64,000 nt of DNA, taken from NCBI RefSeq assembly GCF_009912395.1, contig NZ_WNDO01000028.1, forward strand, positions 1-64,000, given 5' to 3'. Shown here piece after piece: positions 17,650-26,672 of this stretch (position 1 is the first letter of the stretch; the number at the start of each line of letters is the position of its first letter). The notes below the pieces were generated by a model. The model was not told the origin of the DNA. It saw only the letters and a list, made by a program, of their open reading frames with translations, and ran no database searches. Source of the stretch: Luteibacter sp. GTDB lineage: Bacteria; Pseudomonadota; Gammaproteobacteria; Xanthomonadales; Rhodanobacteraceae. The position numbers were made by a program, and so were the translations under genes.

Positions 17650-18248
17650 AGCCAGCCTTTTTGGCGGGCCAGGCGATAGGCTTCGATGCGATTGGCGGCG
17701 CCTAGCTTGCCGATGGCTTCGGACAGGTAGTTGCGGACGGTGCCGTGGGAGAGATTGAGCTGCGTGCCGATGTCGCCAGCCGAATGCCCCTCGCCCGCCA
17801 GGCGCAGCACCTGGCGCTCGCGATCGTTCAGCGGATCGGCCTCGGACCAGGCCTCCAGCGCCAGCTGCGGATCGATGGCGCGGCCGCCGCGATGCACCGT
17901 GCGCAGCGCGTCGGCGAGGTTCTCCGCCGGCGCGTCTTTCAGCAGATAGCCGCCCACGCCCGCATCCAGCGCACGACGCAGGAAACCGGGACGCGCGAAC
18001 GTGGTCACGATCACCACCTTCACCGGCAGTTCGTGGCGCCGTACCCGCTGGGCGATCTCCAGGCCGGTCAGGCCGGGCATCTCGATGTCGGTGACCAGCA
18101 GGTCGGGTTTCAGGCGTTGCAGTTCGCGCCACGCGGTTTCGCCGTCGGGCGCCGAGCCGAGCACCTCGATATCCGACTCCAGGTTGAGCAGCGCCGACAG
18201 CGCACCGCGCACCATCGCTTGGTCTTCGGCCAGCAGCACGCGGATCAT
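17646..18248 (-). CDS. NarL/DesR-type response regulator
   Basis: A 200-residue transcriptional regulator: a receiver with D9 (LLAEDQ) and phosphoacceptor D54 (LVTDIEMP), then a LuxR-type HTH (LNDRERQVLRLAGEGHSAGD...GTVRNYLSEAI). It is the last gene of an operon with an ABC-2 transporter and two kinases, an arrangement like YvfRSTU or DesKR in Bacillus. It probably controls its own operon. Its TAG stop lies inside a REP palindrome. The ATG overlaps the upstream kinase stop by 4 nt. Confidence 0.93.
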   Translation of the reverse strand: MIRVLLAEDQAMVRGALSALLNLESDIEVLGSAPDGETAWRELQRLKPDLLVTDIEMPGLTGLEIAQRVRRHELPVKVVIVTTFARPGFLRRALDAGVGGYLLKDAPAENLADALRTVHRGGRAIDPQLALEAWSEADPLNDRERQVLRLAGEGHSAGDIGTQLNLSHGTVRNYLSEAIGKLGAANRIEAYRLARQKGWL

Positions 18249-19381
18249 GCGGCGGACTCCGACAGGCACGGCACGAGCGACAAGCCGATGTCCAGCGTGG
18301 TGCCCTGCCTTGCCGGCGAATCGATTGCCAGCCGGCCGCCGATCTGGCGTATGCGTTCACGCATGCCCGAGACGCCATTGCCGTGCGCGGCGAGCCCGCC
18401 GCAACCGTTGTCCGTGATCCGCATCGAGAAATCCTGTCCGTTCCGGGTGATGACCACGCGCGCGACCGTGGCCTGCGAGTGGCGATGAATATTGGTGATG
18501 GCCTCGCGCAGTACCAGCGACAGCGAGGCCTGCGCGGATGTCGGCAAATCGAGACCGTCGGGCACCTCGACATGGAAGGCGATGCCGGACGCTTCCAGCA
18601 TCAACCGCGCGGAAACCAGCTCACTGGCAAGATCCCCTGTGCGCAGACCGGTGACCGCGCTGCGCACCTCGGCGAGCGTGTGCCGCGCGACGCGCTCCAC
18701 CTCTTCCATCTCGCGCTGCGCCCGCGCCGGATCGGCCAGCGCGAGGCGCCGGGCCAGCTCGGACTTCAGCGTGATCAGCGAGAGCGTATGGCCGAGCAGG
18801 TCATGCAGGTCGCGACCGATGCGCTCGCGCTCCGCCAGCGTGGCCAGGCGCCGGACCTCGCCCTGCGACAGGCGCAGCTCGGCATCGCGTCGCGCCGAAC
18901 GCACGTAGACAAAATTGCTCACCCCGCCGATGACGCCGCTCACAAGCACCAGGGCGACGTGGATCAACGGCACGTGGAATAGCAGGTGCCAGACGGCCGC
19001 GACCAGCGTCGCCACCACCGACATGGTCAGCCAGGTACGCAGACGTCCCTCAAAGGCCAGGAGCGACAGGCCGATGACTACGTAGCCCAGGGCCATGGCA
19101 TTGACCGGCCAGAGCACGAAGCCGACGGACACGATGGCGACCGCGTTCCAGACCAGGCGCCGCAGCGGCCCGAAGAACACCCCCAGGCAACACGCCACAT
19201 AGATGGGAATCGACAAGGCCGTGGGCACGAACCATGTCCATGCGAAACCCTTCATGGACCACGGTGCCTGGACCAGGGCGATCAGCCAGAAGGTTTGCAG
19301 CACGATCTGCCATTTCAGCAGCGCTGGGGAATTGAGGCTCCCCAGCAATGAATCGGCCCGCGCTCGTGGCAGCGCGATCAT
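18245..19381 (-). CDS. DesK-type sensor histidine kinase (second of a tandem pair)
   Basis: A 378-residue HisKA_3 kinase with about six N-terminal membrane segments (25-160), no large external domain, and the phospho-His motif RIGRDLHDLLGHTLSL (H193). The ATPase shows NIHRHSQA (N box), DNGCGG and NGVSGMRERI. It resembles the kinase encoded just upstream and probably arose by duplication. With no extracytoplasmic sensor domain, it likely senses membrane state or the transporter itself. It overlaps both neighbours by 4 nt. Confidence 0.92.
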   Translation of the reverse strand: MIALPRARADSLLGSLNSPALLKWQIVLQTFWLIALVQAPWSMKGFAWTWFVPTALSIPIYVACCLGVFFGPLRRLVWNAVAIVSVGFVLWPVNAMALGYVVIGLSLLAFEGRLRTWLTMSVVATLVAAVWHLLFHVPLIHVALVLVSGVIGGVSNFVYVRSARRDAELRLSQGEVRRLATLAERERIGRDLHDLLGHTLSLITLKSELARRLALADPARAQREMEEVERVARHTLAEVRSAVTGLRTGDLASELVSARLMLEASGIAFHVEVPDGLDLPTSAQASLSLVLREAITNIHRHSQATVARVVITRNGQDFSMRITDNGCGGLAAHGNGVSGMRERIRQIGGRLAIDSPARQGTTLDIGLSLVPCLSESAA

Positions 19382-20589
19382 GACGGCAGGCTCTGTGCCA
19401 CGGTCGCAAGCGGCTTGGCAAGACGATCGCCTACTTGCATCGGCACCGCGACGCGCAGACGCGTACCCTTGCCGCGCGGCGATTCGATGGTCAGCGTGCC
19501 GCCCAGTGCGCGTACGCGTTCACGCATGCCGCCCAGGCCGTTGCCTTCTTCGGTGACGCCACCACGCCCGTTGTCCGCGATGCAAAGCACCAACTGATTG
19601 CCGTGCACCTCGACCTTCGCCTCGGCGACGGAGGCCTGGGCGTGCCGATGGATATTGGTCACCGCTTCGCGCAACACCAGCGCGAGGCCGGCTTCGAAAC
19701 GCTCCGGCAACGCAGGCAGGTCGCTGACGTAGTCGAAGTTCACCATCGACGCGTTGAGCATCAGTCGCGCGGACGCCAGCTCGGCTGCAATGCCGGTGGC
19801 ACGGATACCGGTGACCGCCGAGCGCACCTCGGCAAGCGCATGGCGAGCCACCTGTTCGGCCTCTTCCATCTCGCGTCGCGCCGCGTCGACATCGCGATCC
19901 ATCAGGCGACGCGATAGCTCCAGCTTCAGCGTGATCAGCGACAGCGTATGGCCGAGCAGATCGTGCAGGTCGCGGCCGATGCGCTCGCGCTCCACCGTGG
20001 CTGCAAGGCGACGCACCTCGTCATGGGAAAGCTTCAGCTCGGCGTCGTGCTGCGCGCTGGTGCGGTAGAACTGGTTGACCAGGCCCACCGAGAAGGCGAT
20101 CAAGGAGACCATCATCGCGGCCTGCCAGGGCCAGTGCGTGATGAGCATGGCCGCGGCGACGAAACAGCCGATCAGCAGGAAGATCCGTACGAGCGCGATG
20201 CGCAGCGGCGCCATCACGCCGATGAAGGAACAGGCGTAGACCATGTAGCAGGCCCCGCCATTGTGGTTGATGTAGAGCGTGGCCAAGCCCATTGCCGCCA
20301 TTCCCAGCGCGAACAGCACGGCGTAACGCATGGGGCGGATCTGCACCTGCCAGTACATCAGCAGGAACAGCGGCAGCGTCACGGCGGTGACCGCGAGCCA
20401 GTGCGGCGGAAGCTTTTCCGTGCCGAGCAGGTCGACGAAGACGTAGACGATCCAGATCAGGTGGAAATAGCTGGCGAAGCGAGCACGCGGCTTGTCGCGG
20501 AAGCGGCTCCACAGCGAATCGGGCGTCGGCTGGAACCACGGGCTTGCCATGAGCGTATCCGTCGAGAGTCTTGGCGGGTTGGAGGCCAT
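19378..20589 (-). CDS. DesK-type sensor histidine kinase (first of a tandem pair)
   Basis: A 403-residue HisKA_3 kinase with multiple N-terminal membrane segments (about 40-172), phospho-His motif RIGRDLHDLLGHTLSL (H209), N box NIHRHAQA, DNGRGG and LGGMRERVRALGG. It is colinear with the next kinase, and the segment around the phospho-His is nearly identical, so the two are paralogues feeding one response regulator. The start at 20589 follows the permease stop closely; an internal ATG at 20550 is possible. It has only a weak ribosome site. Confidence 0.9.
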   Translation of the reverse strand: MASNPPRLSTDTLMASPWFQPTPDSLWSRFRDKPRARFASYFHLIWIVYVFVDLLGTEKLPPHWLAVTAVTLPLFLLMYWQVQIRPMRYAVLFALGMAAMGLATLYINHNGGACYMVYACSFIGVMAPLRIALVRIFLLIGCFVAAAMLITHWPWQAAMMVSLIAFSVGLVNQFYRTSAQHDAELKLSHDEVRRLAATVERERIGRDLHDLLGHTLSLITLKLELSRRLMDRDVDAARREMEEAEQVARHALAEVRSAVTGIRATGIAAELASARLMLNASMVNFDYVSDLPALPERFEAGLALVLREAVTNIHRHAQASVAEAKVEVHGNQLVLCIADNGRGGVTEEGNGLGGMRERVRALGGTLTIESPRGKGTRLRVAVPMQVGDRLAKPLATVAQSLPS

Positions 20590-20595
20590 GCTACT

Positions 20596-21375
20596 TCAAC
20601 CGTGGCGGCGCAGGCGACGGGCCGCCAGCGTCAGGAAAACCGCGGTGAAACCGACCAGCACGAGCGCATGGAGCGCCACCCCGCCCTGCCCCAGGCCGAC
20701 GGCCGAAAGCGCCAGCTGGTCCAGATGGTAGGCCGGCCAGATCGGTGCGATCGCCTGGATGAAACCGGGCATGACCGACAGCGGGAACCACAGGCCCGAC
20801 AGGAAGGCCATGGGCAGGTAGACGAGGTTCACCGCTCCGGGCGCGCCCTGCCCCTTCACCAGTGTGCTCAGCAGCAGACCGAGGCCGCAGAACGGCAGCG
20901 CGCCTAGGATCTCCACGAGGTAGAAGGTCGCGACACGCGTCGGCGTCATGTCGGCGCCGGCCACGAAGATCGCCAGCACGAGCAGGATGGTCGAGACGAT
21001 CGCCGCGACCAGCAAGGCCATGCACATCTTGCCAACGAGATAGGCACCCGGCGGCATCGGCATCGCACGTTTCAGGGTAAGCAGACCGGAGTCGCGCTCC
21101 AGCGCCAGCGATACGCCGAAGCCGAACAGGCCCGGCGCCATGACGCCGAACGTGCCGTACGAGGCGAGCAGGTAGCGCGTCGCCTCCGGACCGTTCGCCT
21201 TGGCCAGCACGATGCCGAACATGATGTAGAACACCGGCGAAAACAGCAGTGTCGGCAACAGGAAGCTCGGCGTGCGCAGGTAGCGCAGGCATTCCGCGCG
21301 GGCCTCCTGCACGTAGGCGTTGAACAGGCGGCCGGCGGTCATGACCGGGCTAGAGGTGCTGTCGATCATGTTCAT
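20596..21375 (-). CDS. ABC-2 type transporter permease
   Basis: A 259-residue ABC-2 membrane subunit with about six transmembrane segments (LLPTLLFSPVFYIMF first) and the ERDSGLLTLKRAMPMP coupling segment typical of export permeases. It overlaps the ATPase gene by 4 nt and pairs with it as one exporter. The substrate is unknown; homologous systems with DesK/NarL regulators export lipids, antibiotics or peptides. The tandem kinases follow immediately. Confidence 0.9.
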   Translation of the reverse strand: MNMIDSTSSPVMTAGRLFNAYVQEARAECLRYLRTPSFLLPTLLFSPVFYIMFGIVLAKANGPEATRYLLASYGTFGVMAPGLFGFGVSLALERDSGLLTLKRAMPMPPGAYLVGKMCMALLVAAIVSTILLVLAIFVAGADMTPTRVATFYLVEILGALPFCGLGLLLSTLVKGQGAPGAVNLVYLPMAFLSGLWFPLSVMPGFIQAIAPIWPAYHLDQLALSAVGLGQGGVALHALVLVGFTAVFLTLAARRLRRHG

Positions 21376-22295
21376 GCGGCCTCCCGGGCGGCGTCGGCCG
21401 CATCGGTTTCACGGGTGATTTCGGTAAAGGCCTCGGCGAGGCCAGCGCGCTGCACTTCGAGTTCCGAAAGCGACGGGTCCGCGTCGAGCAGGCGGCGCAC
21501 CACGGACTCGGCACTCGCCGTCGCGATGCTCAAGCGTCCCTCCGGCTGGCGTTCCACGGAGATGACCTCCGGCCAATCGGCGACCACCGTGTCGACCAGC
21601 GAGGTCACGCAGCGGATGCGGCGAACGGCGACACGGGCACGCAGGGCATCCACCGTACCTTCGGACACCACCCGTCCCTTCGCGATGACGCACACGCGGT
21701 CGGCGAGCGATTCGGCTTCTTCCAGGTAATGCGTGGTGAGCACCACCGCGCAACCCTCGGCGACCAGGCGACGGATCGCCGCCCACAGCGACTGGCGCGA
21801 GGTGATGTCCATGCCCACGGTGGGTTCGTCGAGGAACAGCAACTCGGGACGCCCCACGAGGGCCAGCGCGAACTGCACGCGCCGCTGCTGGCCGCCGGAC
21901 AGGTCCGCATAGCGCCGCTCCATCAGGTCCTGGATCGCGGCCACTTCGGCGCATTCACCCAGCGTGCGCAGCTCCGGGTAGTAGCTGGCGGTAAGGCGCA
22001 GCAGTTCGCGCACCTTCAACGTCGGCGGCAGGTTGGCGGACTGGAGCATGACGCCGATGCGCCGACGCGCCTCGATGTCCTGCGGATCCCGGCCGAACAG
22101 GCTCACCTGGCCGGCGTCGGCGCGGTGTAAGCCCAGCAGCAAGCCGATGCTGGTGCTCTTGCCGGCCCCGTTGGGCCCGAGCAGCGCGAGCAGTTCGCCG
22201 CGGTGGATATCAAGGTCGATGCCGTCCAGCGCGACGATCGCGCCGTATCGCTTGGAAACCTTGTCGAGTCGTGCGATGCGGTTGTCGTAGGTCAT
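21372..22295 (-). CDS. ABC transporter ATP-binding protein
   Basis: A 307-residue ABC ATPase. The Walker A is GPNGAGKST (40-48), followed by a Q loop, signature LSGGQQRR, Walker B LLFLDEPT and the H-loop TTHYLEEAE. The C-terminal 80 or so residues form the regulatory extension of DrrA/CcmA-type exporters. The ATG at 22295 has a strong GGGAGGG site; an in-frame extension upstream has none. First gene of the operon. Confidence 0.94.
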   Translation of the reverse strand: MTYDNRIARLDKVSKRYGAIVALDGIDLDIHRGELLALLGPNGAGKSTSIGLLLGLHRADAGQVSLFGRDPQDIEARRRIGVMLQSANLPPTLKVRELLRLTASYYPELRTLGECAEVAAIQDLMERRYADLSGGQQRRVQFALALVGRPELLFLDEPTVGMDITSRQSLWAAIRRLVAEGCAVVLTTHYLEEAESLADRVCVIAKGRVVSEGTVDALRARVAVRRIRCVTSLVDTVVADWPEVISVERQPEGRLSIATASAESVVRRLLDADPSLSELEVQRAGLAEAFTEITRETDAADAAREAA

Positions 22296-22367
22296 ATGCC
22301 CTCCCTTGCGATGCAACATATTCCGACGCAACCCCTTGGCGGCAGTCGCTTGCGTCATTGTGCGGAT

Positions 22368-22381
22368 GTGACAAGCGTCAC
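22368..22381. promoter_or_regulatory. Candidate operator palindrome upstream of the ABC-2/two-kinase operon
   Basis: GTGACAAGCGTCAC is a palindrome with 5-bp arms in the 231-nt gap between the divergent ABC operon and the aminotransferase gene. Related half sites (GCGTCA, TGTGAC) lie just to its left. NarL-type regulators often bind such repeats, so autoregulation by the operon's own regulator is a reasonable guess. Confidence 0.4.
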
Positions 22382-22526
22382 CCGGGGGTTACGCGTGTAA
22401 AAACCGCATGGTATGCTGGGAAAATAATCCCTTTAGTTATATGCACTTAGGCGCCATTTCGATATATAGACGAAAGGGATATCCCCGCGTTATCGCTGTT
22501 ACTTCGAATTACTTGAGGAGTGGGTT

Positions 22527-24023
22527 ATGGACGTCATCGGTCTCCTGCGCGAATTGCGTGAGTTTGGTGGTCAGCAGCGCACGCGAGGGTTGCCCGATGC
22601 GACCATCGAACGCTTCGCCCGCTCCGATGCCGCCCTGGGCCGCGCCGTGGAAGAAGCCGTGGCCTACCATCGCGCCCTGCGTGCCGACATGGCCGATTTC
22701 CTGCGCCTGGACGAAGCCGAGCAGATCCATCGCCTGCAGGCCGGCCTGGTCAACTTCTATCCCGACGACGGCGTGAACCCGTACGTGCCCGCCGCCGCGC
22801 GCGGTCCGTGGATCGTTACGCTCAAGGGCGCCGTGCTCCATGACAACGGTGGCTACGGCATGCTCGGTTTCGGCCATAACCCGGAGCACATCATCGAGGC
22901 GATGTCGCGCCCGCAGGTGATGGCCAACGTGATGACCGCCAACGTGGCGCAGTTGCGCCTGTCCGAGGCGCTGAACCGCGAACTCGGCCGCAGCCGCGGC
23001 GGCAGCCCCTACTCGCACTACCTCTGCCTGAATTCCGGTTCGGAGTCCGTCACGCTGGCCGGCCGCATCGCCGACGTCAACGCCAAGCTGATGACCGATC
23101 CGGGCGCGCGCCACGCCGGTCGCACCATCAAGCGCCTGGCCGTGAAGGGCGCCTTCCACGGTCGTACCGAACGTCCCGCCATCTATTCGGATTCCTCGCG
23201 CCGCAACTACCAGCAGCACCTGGCCAGCTTCCGCCACGAAGACACCCTGATCACGGTCGAGCCGTACAACGTTGCGCAACTGCGCGAGGCGTTCGCCGAG
23301 GCCGATCGCCAGGGCTGGTTCATCGAGGCGATGTTCCTGGAACCGGTGATGGGCGAAGGCGATCCGGGTCGCGCCCTCACGCCGGATTTCTACGCCGCCG
23401 CGCGCGAACTCACCCGCGCCCACGGCACCCTGCTGCTGGTCGATTCCATCCAGGCCGGCCTGCGTGCCCATGGCGTGCTGTCCATCATCGATTACCCGGG
23501 CTTCGAATCGCTGGAAGCGCCGGACCTCGAGACTTTCTCCAAGGCGCTCAACGCCGGCCAGTACCCGCTGTCGGTGCTGGCGGTGTCCGAACGCGTCGCC
23601 GGCCTGTACCGCAAGGGCATCTACGGCAACACGATGACCGCCAACCCGCGCGCGCTGGATGTCGCCATCGCAACGATGCATGAGCTGACCGACGACGTAC
23701 GTCGCAACATCCGCGAGCGCGGCAAGGAGTTCGTGGACAAGCTCGAGCAGCTGAAGGGCGAACTCGGCGGCCTGATCACCAAGGTGCAGGGCACCGGCCT
23801 GCTGTTCTCGTGCGAGCTGGCCCCGGAATTCAAGTGCTACGGCGAAGGCTCCACCGAGGAGTTCATGCGCGAGCGCGGCATCGGCGTGATCCACGGCGGC
23901 GCCAATTCGCTGCGTTTCACCCCGCATTTCCGCGTCACCAGCGCCGAGGTCGACCTCATCGTCGAGGAAGTGCGGCACGCACTGACCGAGGGGCCGCGTC
24001 GGTCGGAATCGAAAGCCGCCTGA
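22527..24023 (+). CDS. Class III (PLP-dependent) aminotransferase
   Basis: A 498-residue fold-type I aminotransferase of class III (ornithine/lysine/GABA aminotransferase superfamily). Visible features are LCLNSGSESVTLAGRIA (phosphate-binding Ser/Gly region), AFHGRTERP, the LLVDSIQAG segment that carries the PLP-ring Asp, and the Schiff-base Lys in FSKALNAGQYPLS. The N-terminal 90 residues are an extra helical region. The ATG follows TTGAGGAG. The substrate cannot be fixed from sequence: an omega-amino acid such as lysine, ornithine or GABA is likely. It stands alone. Confidence 0.85.
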   Translation: MDVIGLLRELREFGGQQRTRGLPDATIERFARSDAALGRAVEEAVAYHRALRADMADFLRLDEAEQIHRLQAGLVNFYPDDGVNPYVPAAARGPWIVTLKGAVLHDNGGYGMLGFGHNPEHIIEAMSRPQVMANVMTANVAQLRLSEALNRELGRSRGGSPYSHYLCLNSGSESVTLAGRIADVNAKLMTDPGARHAGRTIKRLAVKGAFHGRTERPAIYSDSSRRNYQQHLASFRHEDTLITVEPYNVAQLREAFAEADRQGWFIEAMFLEPVMGEGDPGRALTPDFYAAARELTRAHGTLLLVDSIQAGLRAHGVLSIIDYPGFESLEAPDLETFSKALNAGQYPLSVLAVSERVAGLYRKGIYGNTMTANPRALDVAIATMHELTDDVRRNIRERGKEFVDKLEQLKGELGGLITKVQGTGLLFSCELAPEFKCYGEGSTEEFMRERGIGVIHGGANSLRFTPHFRVTSAEVDLIVEEVRHALTEGPRRSESKAA

Positions 24024-24043
24024 CAAGCACGACACGGGGAGCG

Positions 24044-24388
24044 TCAGCCGCCGCCGACGCTCTCCGACGACTCGCGGACTGCCGAGAAACCGACACATCG
24101 GATCTTCAGGCCAACCCCCATGATGGGCTCGACGGAGACCTCCCATTCATCGGAGCCATCCATGCGACGGACCATGATGTAGCCCACGATGCTCTCCGCG
24201 AGCGTCCCCTGGATTTCACAGTCACGCACACCATCGAACGACAGCCGGGTACGGAGGTCGTCCATCGCTTCGAAAACGATATCCAGGGTCTCCTCCCTCC
24301 AGTGGAGCTCCCTTACGCGTCCGTCGTGATATCCGAAGCCGGAAAGCACGCCTTTCTCCGATACATGCAACGCAAGCTTTGTTTCCAT
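24044..24388 (-). CDS. Hypothetical protein
   Basis: A 114-residue soluble, acidic protein of alternating strand-like segments (ELHWREETLDIVFEAMDD, VGYIMVRRMDG) without signal sequence or membrane segment. I do not recognise the family. A GGGGG-rich ribosome site precedes the ATG. It is convergent with the aminotransferase gene, whose stop lies 20 nt away, and divergent from the PsiF gene. The opposite frames carry nothing better. Confidence 0.55.
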   Translation of the reverse strand: METKLALHVSEKGVLSGFGYHDGRVRELHWREETLDIVFEAMDDLRTRLSFDGVRDCEIQGTLAESIVGYIMVRRMDGSDEWEVSVEPIMGVGLKIRCVGFSAVRESSESVGGG

Positions 24389-24493
24389 CGATCATGCCCC
24401 CTGGACGGCCCGGAAGGTAACAGTCGCCCGTTCATCCGAACAGTCGTAAGCTCCGAGCCGCCGGATTGGCCCGGCGTCACGTAGGGGTTCGCC

Positions 24494-24817
24494 ATGCGTA
24501 CGCAGTTCCGTGTCCTTGCCGTATCCACCCTCCTCGCCTTCGCCGGGTCCGCGCTCGCGGCCGCCCAGGCGCCCGCCGCCAAGCCCCTGACTCCGCAGCA
24601 ACAGCGGATGAAGGACTGCAATGCGCAGGCCTCCGGCAAGAAGGGCGACGAGCGTAAAACCTTCATGAGCAGCTGTCTGAAGGGCGAGCAGCCCGCCGCG
24701 GCCGCCGCCCCTGCCACGCAGCAGGAAAAGATGAAGACCTGCAACGCCGACGCTACCGGCAAGAGCCTGAAGGGCGACGCGCGCAAGGCGTTCATGAGCA
24801 CCTGCCTCAAGAAATAA
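24494..24817 (+). CDS. PsiF repeat family periplasmic protein
   Basis: A 107-residue secreted protein: signal peptide about 1-22 (ending ALAAAQ), then two PsiF repeats, RMKDCNAQASGKKGDERKTF and KMKTCNADATGKSLKGDARK, each closed by FMS(S/T)CLK. Each repeat has two Cys, which probably form disulfides. PsiF was described as phosphate-starvation inducible in E. coli; its role is unknown. A TAGGGG ribosome site is present. No convincing Pho box is seen upstream. Confidence 0.9.
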   Translation: MRTQFRVLAVSTLLAFAGSALAAAQAPAAKPLTPQQQRMKDCNAQASGKKGDERKTFMSSCLKGEQPAAAAAPATQQEKMKTCNADATGKSLKGDARKAFMSTCLKK

Positions 24818-24835
24818 GCCATTCGGCGAACCCGA

Positions 24836-24913
24836 ATCGCGGACACGGTCCGCTCCCACCCCTTCGGTAGTGAGCTTGCTACCAACGGGGTGGGAGCGGA
24901 CCGTGTCCGCGAT
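24836..24913. repeat. Perfect long inverted repeat (second palindrome family)
   Basis: A 27-bp perfect stem (ATCGCGGACACGGTCCGCTC... and its complement) encloses a smaller hairpin GGTAG...CTACC. It differs in sequence from the GTAGGAGCGCGC REP family. It sits between psiF and upp and may act as a terminator or mRNA 3' stabiliser. Confidence 0.85.
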
Positions 24914-24964
24914 ACCGGGTTGCGACCGAACTACAATAGGGTTTTCAGACATGCCCGGCTGCCC

Positions 24965-25609
24965 ATGAAGATCGTCGAAGTCCGTCACCCCCTCATCCAG
25001 CACAAGCTCGGCCTGATGCGTAAGGCCGGCATCAGCACCAAGGAATTCAGGGAGCTGGCCTCCGAGGTCGCCGCCTTGCTCACCTACGAGGCCACGGCCG
25101 ACCTGGAAACCGAGACCAAGACGATCGACGGCTGGGCCGGCCCGGTCGAGGTCACCCACATCAAGGGCAAGAAGGTCACCATCGTGCCGATCCTGCGCGC
25201 CGGCCTCGGCATGCTGACCGGCGTGCTGGAGATGATCCCCGCCGCCCGCGTGAGCGTGGTGGGCCTGCAGCGCGACGAGGAAACCCTCGAACCCGTGGCC
25301 TACTACGAGAAGCTCACCGGCGGCATGGACGAGCGCACGGCGATCATCGTCGACCCCATGCTGGCCACGGCGGGCACCCTGGTCGCCACGGTGGACATGC
25401 TCAAGGCGGCCGGTGCCAAGCGCATCAAGGGCCTGTTCCTGGTCGCGGCTCCCGAGGGCCTGGAGCGCGTCAAGGCCGTGCACCCGGACATCGAGATCTA
25501 CGTGGCCTCGATCGACGACCACCTGAACGAGCTGGGCTACATCATCCCCGGCCTCGGCGATGCCGGCGACAAGATCTTCGGCACCAAGCAGCTGCCGGCG
25601 CACCGCTGA
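24965..25609 (+). CDS. upp: Uracil phosphoribosyltransferase
   Basis: A 214-residue Upp that converts uracil and PRPP to UMP in pyrimidine salvage. The N-terminus [19 protein letters not shown] and the PRPP-binding segment [14 protein letters not shown] match the family; the uracil-binding [11 protein letters not shown] is at the C-terminus. The start at 24965 is chosen by homology; an ATG at 24950 is in frame with slightly better spacing to AGGG. A TACAAT -10-like hexamer lies at 24932. Confidence 0.96.
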   Translation: MKIVEVRHPLIQHKLGLMRKAGISTKEFRELASEVAALLTYEATADLETETKTIDGWAGPVEVTHIKGKKVTIVPILRAGLGMLTGVLEMIPAARVSVVGLQRDEETLEPVAYYEKLTGGMDERTAIIVDPMLATAGTLVATVDMLKAAGAKRIKGLFLVAAPEGLERVKAVHPDIEIYVASIDDHLNELGYIIPGLGDAGDKIFGTKQLPAHR

Positions 25610-25619
25610 GCGCAGCGCG

Positions 25620-25653
25620 CAAGGATTGAGCGCGCCAGCGCGCTCAATCCTTG
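25620..25653. terminator. Hairpin between convergent genes
   Basis: CAAGGATTGAGCGCG and its exact reverse complement are separated by four bases. The hairpin lies between upp (+) and the XRE-cupin gene (-) and includes the latter's last codons and stop. There is no clear T run on either side, so termination is inferred from position. Confidence 0.55.
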
Positions 25654-26222
25654 AAGATGGCCGGCGTACCCACCCAGATCATCCGCACCTCGTCCGTACC
25701 GATGTTGCGCACCCCGTAAGGGTGGCGCTGGTCGAAATGTGCGCTGTCGCCCGCGTTGAGCACGAACTTCTTCTTGCCCACGTTCATTTCCAGCGAACCG
25801 CTGAGGATGTACCAGAAGCCCTCGCCTTCGCGATGGATGGTCGGTGCCGCCAACCCCGGCGGCACGACCAGCCGCAAGGCTTCCATCTTGCGCTCGGGAT
25901 GGCGCCCACTGAGGCGTTCGTAGACCACCGACGAACCCAGGTCGATGCGCTCGTGCTCGTCGGCACGGCGCATGATCTGCCCCGGATTCGGCACGCTGAC
26001 GAAGTAACCCACGTCCACGCCCAACGCCTGCGCGATCGCCTCCAGCGACAACAGCGACGGTGAGGCCAGGTTGCGCTCCACCTGGGAAAGGAACGGAATC
26101 GACAGGCCCGAACCTTCGGCGAACGCCTTGAGCGTCAACCCCAACCCCCGTCGTCGATCGCGGATCGCCGCGCCGATCGTACGCGCGGCGTTCCTGTCGA
26201 TCGGCGCGTTGCGATACTCCAT
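25644..26222 (-). CDS. XRE-family regulator with C-terminal cupin domain
   Basis: A 192-residue regulator: HTH_3 domain (about 18-73; AFAEGSGLSIPFLSQVERN as recognition region), then a cupin (about 105-188; WYILSGSLEMNVG, GDSAHFDQRHPYGV). This architecture (PuuR/SutR-like) usually senses a small metabolite such as a polyamine or sulfur compound. Its ATG lies a few nt after the SnoaL-like gene's stop, so they form one unit. The long inverted repeats in the promoter of the divergent TonB-dependent receptor are candidate binding sites. Confidence 0.9.
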   Translation of the reverse strand: MEYRNAPIDRNAARTIGAAIRDRRRGLGLTLKAFAEGSGLSIPFLSQVERNLASPSLLSLEAIAQALGVDVGYFVSVPNPGQIMRRADEHERIDLGSSVVYERLSGRHPERKMEALRLVVPPGLAAPTIHREGEGFWYILSGSLEMNVGKKKFVLNAGDSAHFDQRHPYGVRNIGTDEVRMIWVGTPAIFKD

Positions 26223-26225
26223 GCG

Positions 26226-26672
26226 TCAGGAGGTGTGGTCGTTGGCGATCAGCCATCGACCGCCCTGCTTGTGGAACAACAAGGTGGTGATGCCGGTCGC
26301 GGTACTGCCATCGGCCTGATGCAAGGTGTAGCGACCTACGACAAAGGCGTATTGCGAGCCCAGCTCCTTCGCGTCGAGCACCTGGAGGCTCAGCTTGCCC
26401 ATGTCCGCGCCCTTCTTGAAACGCGGCGCGTACTTGGCCTTGATCGCCTCGTAGCCCTCGGTGACGCCGCTGCTGTTGATGTAGCGCGTGGTGGGCGCGT
26501 TTTCGTAGAGCTGCATGAAGGTGTCGAGGTCGCCGGCCATCCACGCCGCGGCGCTGGCGTTCAAGGCCTTCTCGATCGACGCACGCACCGGCTCGGCGGA
26601 TGTTTCAGCGCGCACCGGTGCCACCACCGCGACGGTGAGGGCCGTGCACAACAGCAGGGTCAGGTTCTTCAT
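26226..26672 (-). CDS. SnoaL-like/DUF4440 secreted protein
   Basis: A 148-residue protein with a signal peptide (about 1-22, ending VRAE) and a nuclear-transport-factor-2-like fold domain (WMAGDLDTFMQLYENAP, ITTLLFHKQGGRWLIANDH), typical of SnoaL/DUF4440 proteins that bind or isomerise small hydrophobic molecules. Substrate unknown. It is the first gene of a pair with the XRE-cupin regulator and is divergent from a TonB-dependent receptor. The start is the ATG after which the signal peptide begins; the longer upstream frame is not credible. Confidence 0.82.
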   Translation of the reverse strand: MKNLTLLLCTALTVAVVAPVRAETSAEPVRASIEKALNASAAAWMAGDLDTFMQLYENAPTTRYINSSGVTEGYEAIKAKYAPRFKKGADMGKLSLQVLDAKELGSQYAFVVGRYTLHQADGSTATGITTLLFHKQGGRWLIANDHTS

